Below the pieces are notes generated by a model that was not told the origin of the DNA, did no database searches, and worked only from the letters and a program-made list of their open reading frames with translations. DNA of 64,000 bases from contig OZ024878.1 of NCBI GenBank assembly GCA_964017185.1, positions 13,587,351 to 13,651,350 on the forward strand, given 5' to 3'. The stretch comes from Rugalucina vietnamica. Lineage: Eukaryota > Mollusca > Bivalvia > Lucinida > Lucinidae. Of this stretch, positions 51,172 through 63,118 are shown piece by piece. A program made the translations under genes and the position numbers. Position 1 is the first letter of the stretch. Every line of letters begins with the position of its first letter.

Positions 51172-51406
51172 GAGCCGCATCGTGAGAAAACCGGATTTTT
51201 GCCTAGGCGAAAACAAAGGCGCAGATCAGCTTCGCGGTAACCGCGAAGCTGATCAGCGCCTTTGTTTTCGCTACTCGGATAGTACAATTCCTCTTCTACT
51301 TAAATCCGAAATTTCAAGCTTCTAGCTCTTTTCTGAGCTTGTACAGGCCGGTTTGTGTCGGACCTGTTCGGAAACCCCGAAGACCGGTTTTCTCGCGTCG
51401 CGGCTC
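51172..51406 (+). mobile_element. Palindromic GAGCC-element
   Basis: Target duplication AAAT; both arms and centre close to consensus, probably one of the youngest copies. Confidence 0.85.
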
Positions 51407-51585
51407 AAATCATTTTCATAGTTTTATATGTATATTTTTTTTAAAGGAGAGTACATGTATCTATCTGAACTTTTATAGAATAATGAGTTAGATCTTGCCT
51501 TTTATGCTTGTGTATATAATAAGAAAAATACCTTTTGTATTGTTTATAGTTTTAAGTCTTTTTAAGTTATTTCATTCTGCAGTAA

Positions 51586-51813
51586 AACTTTTTTCATGCT
51601 CAACTCAGCAGAGCATGAAATTTAAACTGTTCATAGTTACAGAAATAACAAATATTGGTTGAAATTTCAGGTTAAAACTGCCAAAGCCTGTATTATTTCC
51701 TGCTAATAAATGTTAAAATGCCAACAATTGTTGGCATTTTAACATTTATGAGCACGATAAATTTTAGTCTCAGCTGAGTTGAGCATGTAAAAAGTTTTAT
51801 AACCTGGGGACCA
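51586..51813. mobile_element. AAGGTTATAAAAC palindromic element
   Basis: aaaacttttttcatgctcaa ... aagttttataacctggggac; centre aaaatgccaacaattgttgg + cattttaac is an exact palindrome. Confidence 0.75.
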
Positions 51814-52138
51814 GGTCTTGTATAGCATAAGGTGAACAACTTAGCCAAATGTACCAACTTAGCCAATTGCAAATGCAATTCCCTTTACAAATAGTATATA
51901 TGGTTTGCTTTATGCATCTTAGAATCTTTTACCAAAAACTTACATCCAGCATCTCTCTTTCATGAGGATTTTGTCATAAAAATATTTCTACAGCCACATT
52001 TCCTCTTAAGCTAGTTAAAGAGATGAATATATGTTAATATGCCATTAGAAGGCTTGCCCAGGTGCATTCTGGCTGGGAAAACTGCCAGTCTCAACATGAC
52101 CATGTTAGCCATGGAAGTAAAGGACCAGTGCAAACAAA
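51814..52138. other. Non-coding stretch
   Basis: Nothing recognised apart from an imperfect SINE-tail-like catgaccatgttagccatgg near 52098. Confidence 0.45.
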
Positions 52139-52368
52139 TTAACCCATAAATGACGAATGGATTTTCCCATCATTATCAGTAGGGTGAGTCCACTTTCATT
52201 TTTATGGGTGTCAGGATTGATTTTTAAAATTAATTCAATTTTTCGATGAAAATTCTCTAAGCAAGCAGAATAGCTCCAGATGGGACGCCGCATCCTGCGG
52301 CGTCCCATCTGGGGTTATTCTGTTTGCCTATGTCCCATAAAAGTGACGCCAGGCTTAAATAAGTCAAC
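52139..52368. mobile_element. AGCAAACAGAATAGC hairpin element, third copy
   Basis: Best-kept centre: cagatgggacgccgcatcct / gcggcgtcccatctggggt form a near-perfect hairpin. Confidence 0.75.
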
Positions 52369-52537
52369 AAAATCTTAACTGAACATATAATCATTTCGTT
52401 ATACAAATTGCAGTGTTGTCTAACTACCAGGAATGAGTAATGAGGATAAGTAAATGTACATGTTACTTGCTAAACTGGCATAGATGAAGAGTGCATCACT
52501 GCACATCAATGGAAGCAGGCTAGAGGCTTCATCATAT

Positions 52538-52771
52538 GAGCCACCTCATGAGAAAATCAGCAATGTGGTTTTTGAACAGGTCCAACACAAACTGGGCTAT
52601 ACTTTTACAGATGATTGTTAGAGGCTAAAAATTTCGGACTTAAGAAGAAGAGGGATTGTACTTTCCGAGTAGTGAAAACAAAGGTTCTGATCAGCTTCGC
52701 GGTGACCGCGAAGCTGATCTGCATTTTTGTTTTTGCCTATGCAAATTGTTGGTTTTCTCATGAGATGGCTC
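52538..52771 (-). mobile_element. Palindromic GAGCC-element
   Basis: Target duplication ATAT; centre cagcttcgcggtgaccgcga. Confidence 0.82.
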
Positions 52772-52957
52772 ATATTTTGCAGTCTTGGTTCAAATCACAA
52801 GTGCAAGGCAAAAAATGAAATTAGAGATTGTTCTATAGTGCAATCCTCTGTAGATGATGATCTGCCATTCAAAATATTTTTGTTGTTTTTAAAGAGTCAG
52901 TATATATTTTTAGATGGGCATTCTTACAAAGTTATACATGTTGATCTGATTTTACTA

Positions 52958-54150
52958 TACTCAGTACACAAAGAAACGCAAAAGGTATATTTTCTGTAAT
53001 AACTTGTACAATTTTAAAGATAACTATTTCAAATTTACAGAAAACAAAATTGACATGTTGTCTCCTACCCACAGACTGAATTCCATATTTTTTCGAACAC
53101 GGAAACATTATGTTTTTGGCATCAATAAAGAGTACCCATAAACAAAAAGTCGCAAGAATTTGTGGTGATGAATACTCTATTTTTTACCACTTTAAAAACC
53201 TCTTCTGTTCACTTTTTTGCCTTAAAACGATACTTCATCAGTTTCTAATTGCCTTTCATAAAATCAGAATTGAGTTTGTGAGTCACTATGGCTATCTTTG
53301 GCTGCTATAGTCAACAAGATGAATAAGTGGCCAAAATGCTCAAAACGATGGTCAATCTGGCACACTTTAAAAATTTGTGTCATAAGTAAAAATTGGGTTT
53401 GGCTGCAAATGATATGAGTAAACACTTCTTTCAGAAGCATAATACTGTCTAAAACACAGCTGTATACTGTTCATAAAATGTAACGCACCTTACATTTTGA
53501 CCAAAATTGGCAAAATTTTAAAAACGTCTAAAAATTAATTTCGCAGGACTAGCAAATTGCAAATTACGTTAAATTGGCGTCGAATACTGTAGTAAAGTTT
53601 CATGCTATCAAATTCTAAATCCTTGTCTTAACCTTGATTTTATCACCAAGAGAAACTGTTTTCAATAAACCGGAAGTTCTGGAAAACGACCAGAAATTTT
53701 AACTGAGGGTAAGCTTTAAGAGGGTCACATTTATGTTAACTAACATAATTAAATCGAAATAGGAACATCATTTACCGAAAAGGAGACCAAAATGCCGAAT
53801 TTCGAAAGAGCTTGTTATATTTCATAAAACGCATTTTTAAAAATCCCAGCAAAATTTTTCTTTTAATGAAATTCAATTAATTATGTGTTTTTATGATTTG
53901 CTGGGCCACAATGATCATACTCAAAGCAAAATTTTATTTAATTATTCTCTCAATTGTGTTTTTTAGAGAAAAATGTTGATTTCACAAGTTTTCACCTAAA
54001 AATTACATCCGCTTAAAAATCACAACGAAACTCAGTTGTGAAACTCTCATATGAATGTCAGATCCTTAGAATCACTTAGACTCTGAAAATATATTAAACT
54101 TACGTGAAAAAATAAAAATCAAAACTTTGCGTTTCTTTTTGTACTGAGTA
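52958..54150. mobile_element. 1193-bp TA-flanked transposon with TACTCAGTACA ends
   Basis: TA at 52956-52957 and 54151-54152. Left TACTCAGTACACAAAGAAAC, right GTTTCTTTTTGTACTGAGTA. The interior has only short frames (66 codons at 53110) without recognisable transposase motifs. Size and TA flanks fit a decayed Tc1/mariner-type element or a long MITE. Confidence 0.75.
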
Positions 54151-54425
54151 TAGTTTCTATTTGAATGTGCCTCAGAAAAACTGAGCTGGTCTTTCATGCA
54201 GAAGACCGGGAGTGTGTGTTAAAAAGCCATCACATATGAAAGATGCATGTAATTTTTGTGGCGAGAGATGTGTGTATTTTAGTGGCAAGAGATTTCTGTA
54301 TTTTTTTGTGGCGAGATGGTTCTTATGAGCACACACGACATTGGTTTTATGAAGAACTAGCAAGAAATATAAATTCTCCATTTATCTGCCGTTTTTCAGT
54401 TAGAAGTTGGATAGATTCTTTAAAT

Positions 54426-54813
54426 GAGCTTCATCATGAGATAACCGTATTTGGCCTACATACATGTGATACCTCCCTCATCATCAGGGAGACTCCAGGA
54501 AATGAGCCATAAAATTGATGGAAATTCTTCTAAAATATACATATTTTTCAATCAAAATTCAAAATCTCCCTGAAATGGAGCAGATGGTTTCCTATATATT
54601 CTATACATTTTTCAAAAACCTCCCTGAAATGAAAGAAAAATCTCCCTGAAGTTCATTTTCAACTCATCACATGTATGGGCCTATGCGAAAAAGATACTAC
54701 AATCCTTCTTTTCTGAAATTTCAAGCTTCTAGCATTCTTCTGTTGCTACACAGGCCAGTTTATGTTGGACCTGGGCGGAAATCCAAAAAACTTGATTTCT
54801 CGCGTCATGGCTC
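54426..54813 (+). mobile_element. Palindromic GAGCC-element lacking its centre, interrupted by another element
   Basis: Target duplication AAAT. Left arm to tttggccta, right arm from ggcctatgcgaaaa; the central palindrome is deleted (gcgaaaaagatactacaat). An insertion with ends catacatgtgat/atcacatgtatg lies between two GGCCTA copies. Confidence 0.72.
54457..54679. mobile_element. CATACATGTGAT inverted-repeat element (nested)
   Basis: Ends catacatgtgata / atcacatgtatg. It contains the cagggagactccaggaaatg repeat also found at 39745-39895, and three tctccctgaa phrases. GGCCTA flanks both sides. Confidence 0.65.
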
Positions 54814-55180
54814 AAATTTTGCTTGTATGGAGGTAGTATAACTGTATGTTAGTGTTTATCTATTTTTGCAAACTAAATATGCACATATCCAGACAATGCC
54901 TAGTATATAATTGTTGTCCGTTAAGTGACTTAAGATTTTATTTTATTGGTTTGTCGAGGTGTTAATAATAATGAGAAACTTATGAATTATTTACCATAAC
55001 TGTAGTATACTGCAACGGTGAAACAAAAAGCATTTCACGACATATTTAATCTGTCCAAAATATAAACTTTTCAAAATGAAGCATTTATAGTGGGGTAAAT
55101 TATTTTTTTCTTTTAGTAAATGCAACTTAAAAATGAGCTATATTAAAGATAGATTATAATGCATAGCAAAATTATAAAGA

Positions 55181-55495
55181 TCTGAAATGTTATGTTTTAC
55201 AGCTCAGAAATGTCATTTTTTTAAAAGATCTGAAATGTCATTTTTTTAAAGCTCCGAAATGTCATTTTTTAAAAGCTCCGAAATGTCATTTTTTTGAAGC
55301 TCCGAAATGTCATTTTTTAAAGCTCCGAAATGTCATTTTTTTAAAGATCCGAAATGTCACTATTTTAAAGCTCCGAAATGTCATTTTTTTAAAGCTCCGA
55401 AATGTCATTTTTTTAATCTCCGAAATATCATTTTTTAAAGCTCCGAAATGTCATTTTTTTAAAGATCTGAAATGTCATTTTTTACAGTTTATTGC
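55181..55495. repeat. AT-rich minisatellite, 22-24 bp unit, about 13 copies
   Basis: Unit agctccgaaatgtcattttt + tta with variants agatctgaaatg. Unit length varies by 1-3 T, suggesting slippage. Confidence 0.88.
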
Positions 55496-56077
55496 AGAGG
55501 ATAGGTATGATCTCATTTACTCCAGTATACAGCTAATGGCATTCAAGAGCTACCGTAGTATTTATTATTACCGTAGTATTTATTCTAATATTAAAGCAAA
55601 TTGTGGGCTTATTGTCTTACAAAATCAGTTAGTTTAGTAACAATTCATCTTTCTACTATGCCCATTTGGAAAAGGTCTGAGCACTTAGTACGTTTATTGA
55701 TCACTCCAAAAAGAAATGACACCAATAAAAGCATGTGGGCTAACTAGAATGAATATGGTTATTTTCAAATGGTATTAATACATTACATTTATGCTCCACA
55801 GAACTGTAGAAGAAATTTGTCATCTTTTTGTAGAAGAAATTAAATGTCTTTATTTTATATCATTTTGTATGTTTTTGTAATGTTGAAATGTACAAAGATG
55901 AACACCATGATATTCTATATAGCAGAGTATTTTTGTACATATATTGTCGTATTTCACTTTCTTCAGATATATTTTATAATACTTATTATATTAACGCTTC
56001 AAACTGATAAATACACTTGATGTGAAATGAAGATGTTTATTGCTTTATGTAACCAAACTTAGGAACTGGCACTAAAT
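55496..56077. other. Non-coding stretch
   Basis: AT-rich; contains accgtagtatttatt twice (55550-55580). No gene recognised. Confidence 0.5.
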
Positions 56078-56275
56078 GAGAAACCAACAATTTGCATATG
56101 CGAAAACAGGTGCAGATCAGCTTCAGCGCCATTGTTTTCACTACACAGATAGTACAGTCCCTCTACTTCCTAAATACGAAATTTCATGTTTCTAGCTGTC
56201 TTCTGTGACTGTACAGGCCAGTTTGTGTCAGACCTGTTCGGAAACCACATTGTTGGTTTTCCCAAGAGGCGGCTC
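56078..56275 (+). mobile_element. Palindromic GAGCC-element with deletions in left end and centre
   Basis: AAAT flanks. The left end is reduced to GAGAAACC and the centre to gcagatcagcttcagcgcca. Confidence 0.75.
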
Positions 56276-56321
56276 AAATGTTCAGGGAATGTTAAATACA
56301 TTGTAGCAAACTTTGTATAAG

Positions 56322-57819
56322 ACCAGAGGACCAATGGTCCTGTAAACGCTCACCTGAGACCTGAGATATATACCAATAAACTTGTTTGACTAGAATGGTA
56401 ATAAACATGTATATAACCCCAGGGCAGGGTCAGAGCCACCTCTGGAGTCAATTTCTTTTTTAAATCATAAATATTCAGTCCATTTGCCAATTTACTGCAT
56501 GTTTTGCCCTTCAAATGACATTGTAACAATTTTCCCCATTCAAATGCATGGACAACCTAAGTTGACCTTGCCGTAAAAAGGTCAAGGTCATCCCAGAGTC
56601 ATGATTTATACAAACTTTGTAGAGCACCATTGCCTGAGGCTTCATGCCAAGTTTCAAAATCATAGGCCTTCTGGTTACGGAGAAGAAGATTTTTAAAGGT
56701 TTTTGCTATTTATAGCCATGGTAGCCATCTTGGTCATGTGACCTTGACCATTTATACAAACTGTCATTCAATCTTCCTAAGAATGCTCCACATAAAGTTT
56801 GGCTTTGATTGGCCAAGTGGTTTCAGAGAAGAAGATATTTGAATATTATGGTCATACACATGTATATAGCCCCAGGACAGGGGTAGACAACCCTCTGGGC
56901 CCAAAATGTTTTCATAAACATAAATCTTCTGTCCATTTGCTCATTCTTTGCAAGTTTTTTGCCATTAAATGGCATTTTCCTATTTTTTTCAATTCAAATG
57001 CATGGGCAGCCTAAGTTGACCTTGCTGTAAAAAAGGTCAAGGTCATCCCAAGGTCATGATTTATCCAAACTTTCTAGAGCTCCATTGCCTGAGGCTTCAT
57101 GCCAAGTTTCAAATTCATAGGCCTTCTGGTTATGGAGAAGATTTTTAAAGGTTTTTGCTATTTATAGCCATGGCAGCCATCTTGGTCATGTGACCTTGAC
57201 CATTTATACAAACTTTCATTCACTCTTCCTAAGAATGCTCCACATAAAGTTTGACTTTGATTGGCCAAGCGGTTTCAGAGAAGATGTTTGAATATTATGG
57301 TCATACACATGTATATAGCCCCGGGGCAAGGGCAGACAACCCTCTGGGCCCAAAATATTTTCATAAACATGAATATTCTGTCCATTTGCTCATTCCTAGC
57401 AATTTTTTGCCATTTATTGACATTTTTCAATTGTTTCCCATTCAAATGCATGTGCGGCCTAAGTTGACCTTGCCGTAAAAAAGGTCAAGGCCATTCCAGG
57501 GTCATGATTTATACAAACTTTGTAGAGCTCCATTGCCTGATGCTTCATGCCAAGTTTCAAAATCATAGGCCTTCTGGTTCTGGAGAAGAAGATTTTTAAA
57601 GGTTTTTGCTATTTATAGCCATGGTGGCCATCTTGGTCATGTGACCTGGACCATGTATACAAACTTTCGTTCCCCCTTCGTAAGGATGCTCCACATGAAG
57701 TTTGGCTTTGATTGGCCTAGTGGTTTCAGAGGAGAAGATCTTTGAAATTGTGAACAACGGACGATGGAGCATGGGTATACTATAAGCTCACCTGTAAGCC
57801 TTCGGCTCAGGTGAGCTAA
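56322..57819 (-). mobile_element. Tandem-repeat element P4, copy b
   Basis: Reverse orientation of 27531-29513: starts accagaggaccaatggtcct, ends ttcggctcaggtgagcta. About three units of roughly 430 bp; the microsatellite is reduced to aacggacgatggagca. Confidence 0.83.
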
Positions 57820-58853
57820 TAATATTACCATGTGCTTGACTTGAACGATCCAAAGTATTCATGTATGTATTTAATGGTCATTAATAGGAAGCTTCGGCTC
57901 AGCAATTCTTTGGCTGTATAAGAGAGTTTTTCAGCTGTCAGTTCATAGTATTTACCGCTCCATAATGGGGGACTTCATTCTCCTTTCCACTTCGGATTAG
58001 ACTGTCTCCTGTCGTATATTTTTTTTTTTCATCCCAATTTTCTATATTCACTTTACCAAGAAAAATTAACTTGATATTATCTTTCTCCTGCAGAGTAATA
58101 TTTCTTACCTTTTCAAATTCAGCCTTGTAAAAACTTAGAAATGTCTTCAAATTCAGCCTTGTTTAGAAATTATTGTATGAAAAAGCTAACTTTCAACAAG
58201 GGTAGCCAGTCCTACCAGCATTGTCCCAATAACTGTTTAGTTAACAGAACACGGAACCAAAATGACCTTTGACACAACATGTTCACAATAGGATAGGTTA
58301 TTTTGTGAACCTGTCCTATTTCAATAAAGGTGGTTCAAATAAAAACATAAGACATAATATTAGTATCTTTCAAAATTTTTTTGTATAAATAGATAAACAT
58401 GTGACAATTTTAAGATAATGGTAGAGCATTATAACCCTACTACAGCACACTAAGACTAGCCAAGTTCTGCTTGCATGTGGTCGGATACATTACATTTTAC
58501 ATTTTCATCTGACCTTATAAATGTCTCTTCTAAAAACCAATGAAATAAACCACAACCTCATTATAACGCTATCTTTGGGGTCCACAGAAACAGACCGTGT
58601 TATAAGTGAAACCGTGTTATAATGAGGTTATTTACTATAAGAACTATAGACAATTTAGCATTTGGGAGCCATGACATGGTCGTGTTATATTGAAAACCGT
58701 GTTATAATGAGGCGTGTTATAATGAGGTTGAACTGTACTGTGTATTGCTGGGAGTCTAAGCCATTTCGGTGATAATTATCCAATCGGTGTTATAATAAGT
58801 GTAAAATGTAAATGGTGTACATAATAAATTTAGCAAAAATAGTCCAAAATGAA
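57820..58853. other. Spacer between P4 copies
   Basis: 58555-58740 is a CTCNTTATAAC repeat (cctcattataacgctatctt; tgttataatgaggttgaact inverted). A 70-codon minus frame at 57938-58150 is rich in charged residues but matches no domain I know. Confidence 0.45.
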
Positions 58854-60799
58854 ACCAGAGGACCAATGGTCCTGTAAACGCTCACCTGAGTCTGCTGCAT
58901 ATACCAATAAACATGTTTGAATATTATGGTATTTAACCCCAGTGCAGAGGCAGATGAAGCCCTTGGGCCGTTTTCATTTTTCAGAATAATCAATATTCTG
59001 TCCATTTGCCAATTTCTTGGCTCTTGCTGGCTTTTCCCTTCAAATGACATTTTAACAGTTTTTCCCATTCAAATGCATGGGCAACCCATGTTGACCTTGC
59101 CATAAACTTGGTCAAGGTCATCACAGGGTCATGATTTATATAACATTGTAATACTTTAGCCATGGATGCTTCACGCCAAGTTTCATTGAAATCAATCTAT
59201 TGGTTTCAGAGAAGAAGATATTTGAAGGTTTTTTACCATATATGGGCATGGCGGCCATCTTGGTCATGTGACCTAGATTATTAATATATACATTGGTTCC
59301 CCCATCCTATAGATACTTCACATAAAATTTGGCTTCAATTGGCCAAGTGGTTTCAGAGGAGAAGATGTTTGAATATTATGGTAATATACATGTATATTGC
59401 CCCGTGGTGTGGGCATATGAGCCCTTAGGTCCATTTTCTTTTTCAGAATCATTAATATTTAGTCCTACTACCCATTTCCTGCAAGATTTTCACCTCAAAT
59501 GACTTTTTAAAAGTTTTCCCCATTCCAATGCATTGGCGACCTATGTTGACCTTGTCGTAAAATAGGTCAAGGTCACCACAGGGTCATGATTTATAAATAC
59601 ATTGTAGTACTTCAGCCATTGGTGCTTCATGCCAAGTTTCTTTGAAATCGGTCCACCAGATTCGGAGAAGAAGATTTTTGAAGGGTTTTTACCATATATG
59701 GGCATGGCAGCCATCTTGGTCATGTGAACTAGATAATTTATATATACATTAATTCCCCCATTCGATAGATGCTTCACATAAAATTTGGCTTTGATTCGCC
59801 AAGCGGTTTCAGAGGAGAAGATGTTTGAATATTATGCTAATATACATGTATATTGCCCCGGGGTGGGGGTAGATGAGCCCCTGGAGTCCAGTTTTTTCAG
59901 TCCTACTGCCCATTTCCTGCAAGACTTTCACTTTAAATGACATTTTAAAAGTTTTCCCTATTCAATTGCATTGGCGACCTATGTTGACCGTGCCATCAAA
60001 AAAGGTCAAGGTCATTACAGGGTCATGATTTATATACACATTGTAGTACTTGAGCCATCGATGCTTCATGCCAAGTTTCTTTGAAATCGATCCACCGGTT
60101 CTGGAGAAGAAGATTTTTGAAGGGTTTTTACCATATATAGGCATTGCGGCCATCTTGGTCATGTGACCTGGATTATTTATATACACATTGATTACCCCTT
60201 CCTACTGATGCTTCACATAAAATTTGGCTTTGATTGGCCAAGTGGTTTCAGAGGTATTATGGTAATATACATGTATATTGCCCCGGGGTGGGGGCATATG
60301 AGCCCCTGGGGTCCATTTTTTTTCAGAATCATTAATATTCAGTCCTACTGCCCATTTCCTGCAAGACTTTCACTTTAAATGACTTTAAATGACATTGTAA
60401 AAGTTATCCCCATTCAAATGCATTGGCGACCTATGTTGACCTTGCCGTAAAATAGGTCAAGGTCATCACAGGGTCATGATTTATATACACATTGTAGTGC
60501 TTGAGCCATCGATGCTTCATGCCAAGTTTCGTTGAAATCAGTCCACCGGTTCTGGAGAAGAAGATTTTTGAAGGGTTTTTACCATATATGGGCATGGCAG
60601 CCATCTTGGTCATGTGACCTGGATTTCTTATATACACATTGGTTCCCCCTTCCTATAAATGCTTCATATAAAATTTGGCTTTGGTTGGTCAAGCGGTTTC
60701 AGAGAAGAAGATCTTTGAAATTGTGAACGGACGGACGGACGCCGGATCATGGCCATCCTATAAGCTCACCTTGTGAGCCTAACGGCTCAGGTGAGCTAA
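58854..60799 (-). mobile_element. Tandem-repeat element P4, copy c
   Basis: Starts accagaggaccaatggtcct, ends aacggctcaggtgagcta after ggacggacggacgccgg. About four units of roughly 450 bp, more diverged from copies a and b than these are from each other (tatatgggcatggcggccat). Confidence 0.83.
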
Positions 60800-60929
60800 A
60801 AAGACTGAGGTGTACTCTTGAACAGGCAGTAATACAAGAAAAGAAAAGTAACCAAAGAAGAAGTACATGTATCAATAGGAAAGAGACAGCTAAAATACAG
60901 CAAATTATACAAATCAAAAGAAAATGAGA

Positions 60930-61140
60930 ATTTGTGTGTTTTGAGGTTTAATGTCCAAGTTAATCTGCTTCAGTCATGTCAGGATGGAGTCATCATTTAA
61001 ACCAGTTCTGTGGAGAGTATATGTGCCTCAAGGACACAACCAAGGCCAGTGAGGTTCAAAACCCTGACCTCATGATCCTGAGTCTGACACTAACCACTAC
61101 TGTCCATACACCATCTTCCAGAAATTACATTTTCAATGTC
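60930..61140 (-). mobile_element. Decayed tRNA-like SINE, minus strand
   Basis: On the minus strand, ggttttgaacctcactggcc is B-box-like, followed by ttgtgtccttgaggcacata and catcctgacatgactgaagc, matching the 50645 family. Confidence 0.6.
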
Positions 61141-61610
61141 CCCATTTGGCATTCCAGAAATCGTAAAAAGTGCCGTAAAAAATTTTGAAAATTGGTTCAC
61201 TAATAAAAATTTTATGCCCAGAAAATATTTTGAATAGGGCTAGCAAAGGAAGTAACTATTCTCCCGGAAAAAAAATCTATTTTGAATGCACCAAACCAAA
61301 ACAAAATCTCAAAGTATACTTAGTTGAGTGCAAAACTCTTTAAATTATTGAAAAGATTTGCTAGATTTTCAATTTTAAGGTGTTTGGATTACCTCCCTTG
61401 CACATTCAAAAGGTCTATTCAAAGTAAATCTTGGATGTAATGTTTTTATTAGTGAACCAATTTTCAAAATTTTTAAATTTTTAAGATGTTTGGGTAGCAA
61501 AAGAATGTGATTGTCATATTTTTTTAGGTGATTCAGAAAAGTGATTTCTGAAAGATGGTATATGGACAGTAGGCCGTTATGCTTCCCTCTGAAAATGAAA
61601 CTAGAAATGC
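61141..61610. other. Non-coding stretch with inverted segment
   Basis: ttttgaaaattggttcacta (about 61180) faces tagtgaaccaattttcaaaa (about 61450), 20-bp arms about 270 bp apart, suggesting another inverted-repeat element. Confidence 0.5.
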
Positions 61611-61621
61611 GTGTTTGTAAA

Positions 61622-63118
61622 ACACTATGCCCCCAACTGTATGCTTGTCCCGAAACTGGCAGTTTGTATGATTCATTTATTTTATTCGAATGCAGTCAAA
61701 TTTAATTTCCTGAAGAAGCTGTCGGTTGCGTCCGTTTTAACCTCGATCCAGAAACAGAATGTAAGCTTTTTTGCAGGCGAGTTAGAAATGAAGTAAAAAT
61801 TTAAAAATGGAGTAATTTTGTCAAAATTTGACAGAGAGTCCTCAAAAGTTAATCAGGGGATCTTCTTCTCAGCCCCAACCAGCATACCAAATATGAAGGC
61901 TCTAGCTAGCTAGCTCAAATACGTTTTGAGATATCTTGCACACAAGATTTTCAAAATTTGTTTTCAAAGGGACCTTATTCCAATAAGGGGCATAACATGC
62001 ACATGAAAAAAATACAGGCCAACTATTTTTTCAAGAGGAATCTGTATATGAAATGTCAAAACCCTATCATTCACCGTTCAAAGGTTTCAAATTTCACCGA
62101 AAAGTGGAAAAATCAATCAAAATTTCAAAATTCTGTATTTTTGTAAAAATTTGACGGAAAGTTCTCAAAAGTTAATCAGGTCATCTACTTCTCAGCCCCA
62201 ACAAGTGTACCAAATATGAAGGCTCTAGCTTTAATCCTTTTTGAGATATCTTGCACACAAGATTTTCAAATTTTTTTTTTTCAAAGGGACATAACTCATA
62301 AAAGGGGCATAACTTGGCCATACAAAAAAATATGTGTCAACTATTTTATCATGAGGAATGTGTATATGAAATTTCAAAACCCTAGCATTCACCGTTCAAA
62401 AGTGTCAAATTTCACCGAAAAGTGGAACAATCAATCAAAATTTCAAAATTCCGTATTTTTGTAAAAAATTTGACAGAAAGTTCTCAAAAGTTAATCAGGT
62501 CATCTACTTCTCAGCCCCAACAAGTGTACCAAATATGAAGGTTCTAGCTTTAATACCTTTTTAGATATCTTGCGCACAAGATTTTCAAATTTTGTTTTCA
62601 AATGGACATAACTCAAAAAAGGGGCATAACTTGGCCATACAAAAAAATACGGGTCAACTATTTTATCATGAGGAATGTGTATATGAAATTTCAAAACCCT
62701 AGCATTCACCGTTCAAAAGTTTCAAATTTCACCGAAAAGTGGAAAAATCAATCAAAATTCCGTATTTTTGTAAAAAATTGACGGAAAGTTCTCAAAAGTT
62801 AATCAGGTCATCTACTCCTCAGCCCCAACAAGTGTACCAAATATGAAGACTCTAGCTTAAATACTTTTTGAGATATCTTGAAAACAAGATTTTCAAATTT
62901 TGTTTTCAAAGGGACATAACTCAAAAAAGGGGCGTAACTCGGACATGAAAAAAAATATGTGTCAACTATTTTTTCATGAGGAATGTGCATATGAAATTTC
63001 AAAACCCTAGCATTCACCATTCAAAAGTTAACACACACACAGACACACAGACAGACAGACAGACAGACAAGCCAAAAGCAATATGCCCTTCCAACTTTTT
63101 CAAAGTTGGGGGCATAAA
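61622..63118. mobile_element. Tandem-repeat element P5
   Basis: Ends actatgcccccaact / caaagttgggggcata (inverted). About three and a half units of roughly 310 bp (ttctcaaaagttaatcaggt; agccccaacaagtgtaccaa; gggacataactcaaaaaagg), then an (ac)n/(agac)n microsatellite at 63029-63070. It has the same plan as P1-P4 but with the microsatellite at the other side. Confidence 0.75.

Noticed and set aside
54243..54512. 89-codon plus-strand frame
   Set aside because: It crosses into an element border and has no recognisable motif.
57938..58150. 70-codon minus-strand frame with charged, protein-like composition
   Set aside because: No domain, splice context or second exon could be recognised; kept only as a remark.
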